Shown piece after piece: positions 26,103 through 26,207 of a DNA stretch of 26,207 nt (position 1 is the stretch's first letter; each line of letters starts with the position of its first letter). A program made the translations under genes and the position numbers. The notes below the pieces were generated by a model that worked only from the letters and a program-made list of their open reading frames with translations, was not told the origin of the DNA and made no database searches. Source of the DNA: Caulobacter sp. (GTDB taxonomy: Bacteria; Pseudomonadota; Alphaproteobacteria; Caulobacterales; Caulobacteraceae); assembly GCA_014378155.1 (NCBI GenBank), contig JACMOF010000098.1, forward strand, positions 1 through 26,207, in the 5' to 3' direction.

Positions 26103-26207
26103 ATGGAATTGACGTTGCGGGAGCCCCCGATGTGGCGTCCGACCGCGACCCGGTCTAAACGGTCGCCCAGCGCCGAACGCGGCGAAATCTTCCACGCTAA
26201 GGCCACA
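26103..26207 (+). CDS. start of a possible gene leaving the right edge (partial)
   Basis: From ATG 26103 an open frame runs 35 codons to the end of the window without a stop; a second in-frame ATG at 26130 (MWRPTATRSKRS) has GGGAG six bases upstream and may be the better start. Third positions are about three-quarters G or C. The visible residues are basic and do not match a family I know. It is oriented away from ppc and downstream of the promoter and operator candidates. It could still be a chance frame. Confidence 0.35.
   Translation, partial: MELTLREPPMWRPTATRSKRSPSAERGEIFHAKAT

Noticed and set aside
25769..26206. Minus-strand frame of 145 residues after ppc
   Set aside because: No family resemblance, runs through the AT-rich patch and operator candidates, and codon use does not look like the neighbouring genes.

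Overview
This window looks like a chromosomal segment of a Caulobacter species or a very close relative. The DNA is GC-rich and starts often use GTG or TTG. The gene order metG, transporter, cysNC/cysD, tipN, sugar transferase, uronate genes, ppc matches what I remember of Caulobacter crescentus around the tipN locus. Species cannot be fixed from sequence reading alone. I see no rRNA, tRNA, CRISPR array, prophage or insertion sequence with a transposase.

Layout. (1) 1-4244: a tightly overlapped rightward operon, MoxR AAA+ ATPase, DUF58 protein, SpoIIM-family membrane protein and RDD-family membrane protein, with the tail of an upstream gene at the left edge. (2) 4245-4995: 750 bases without a convincing gene. 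They hold a degenerate hairpin element, a stretch rich in perfect short stems (possible structured RNA) and a 141-bp palindromic element just before metG. (3) 4996-8017: metG, then an MFS transporter of the HcaT-like type, separated by a second palindromic element whose right arm supplies the transporter's Shine-Dalgarno sequence. (4) 8108-10969, leftward: fused cysNC and cysD for sulfate activation. (5) 11260-15072, rightward: a small membrane-like protein, the polarity factor tipN, and a minimal polyprenyl-phosphate sugar transferase 3 bases after tipN. (6) 15220-22767: a divergent uronate-catabolism locus. uxaA and a fructuronate/mannonate-type reductase (uxuB-like) run left; a LacI-family regulator, uxaC, kduI and kduD run right. 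(7) 22951-25686: ppc. (8) 25687-26207: an intergenic region with a twin-hairpin repeat, a candidate promoter and operator, and the start of a possible gene leaving the right edge.

How it works together. UxaC isomerises glucuronate/galacturonate, the reductase and UxaA take the ketouronates toward 2-keto-3-deoxygluconate (KDG), and KduI/KduD bring in unsaturated uronates released from pectin-like polymers to the same KDG. KDG kinase, aldolase, mannonate dehydratase and an uptake system are not in the window. Two near-identical sites with core TGACACCGGTTWCC flank the regulator, one before uxaA and one before uxaC. A third site with the same TGACACCGGT core lies beside a promoter-like sequence downstream of ppc. 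This suggests one LacI-type regulon that continues past the right edge.

The most unusual content is non-coding: at least three families of palindromic intergenic repeats (twin 26-nt hairpins around GGGGAC/GTCCCC; 140-150-bp compound palindromes with terminal inverted repeats; a nested palindrome inside the kduI-kduD spacer) and the unexplained structured stretch at about 4487-4753.
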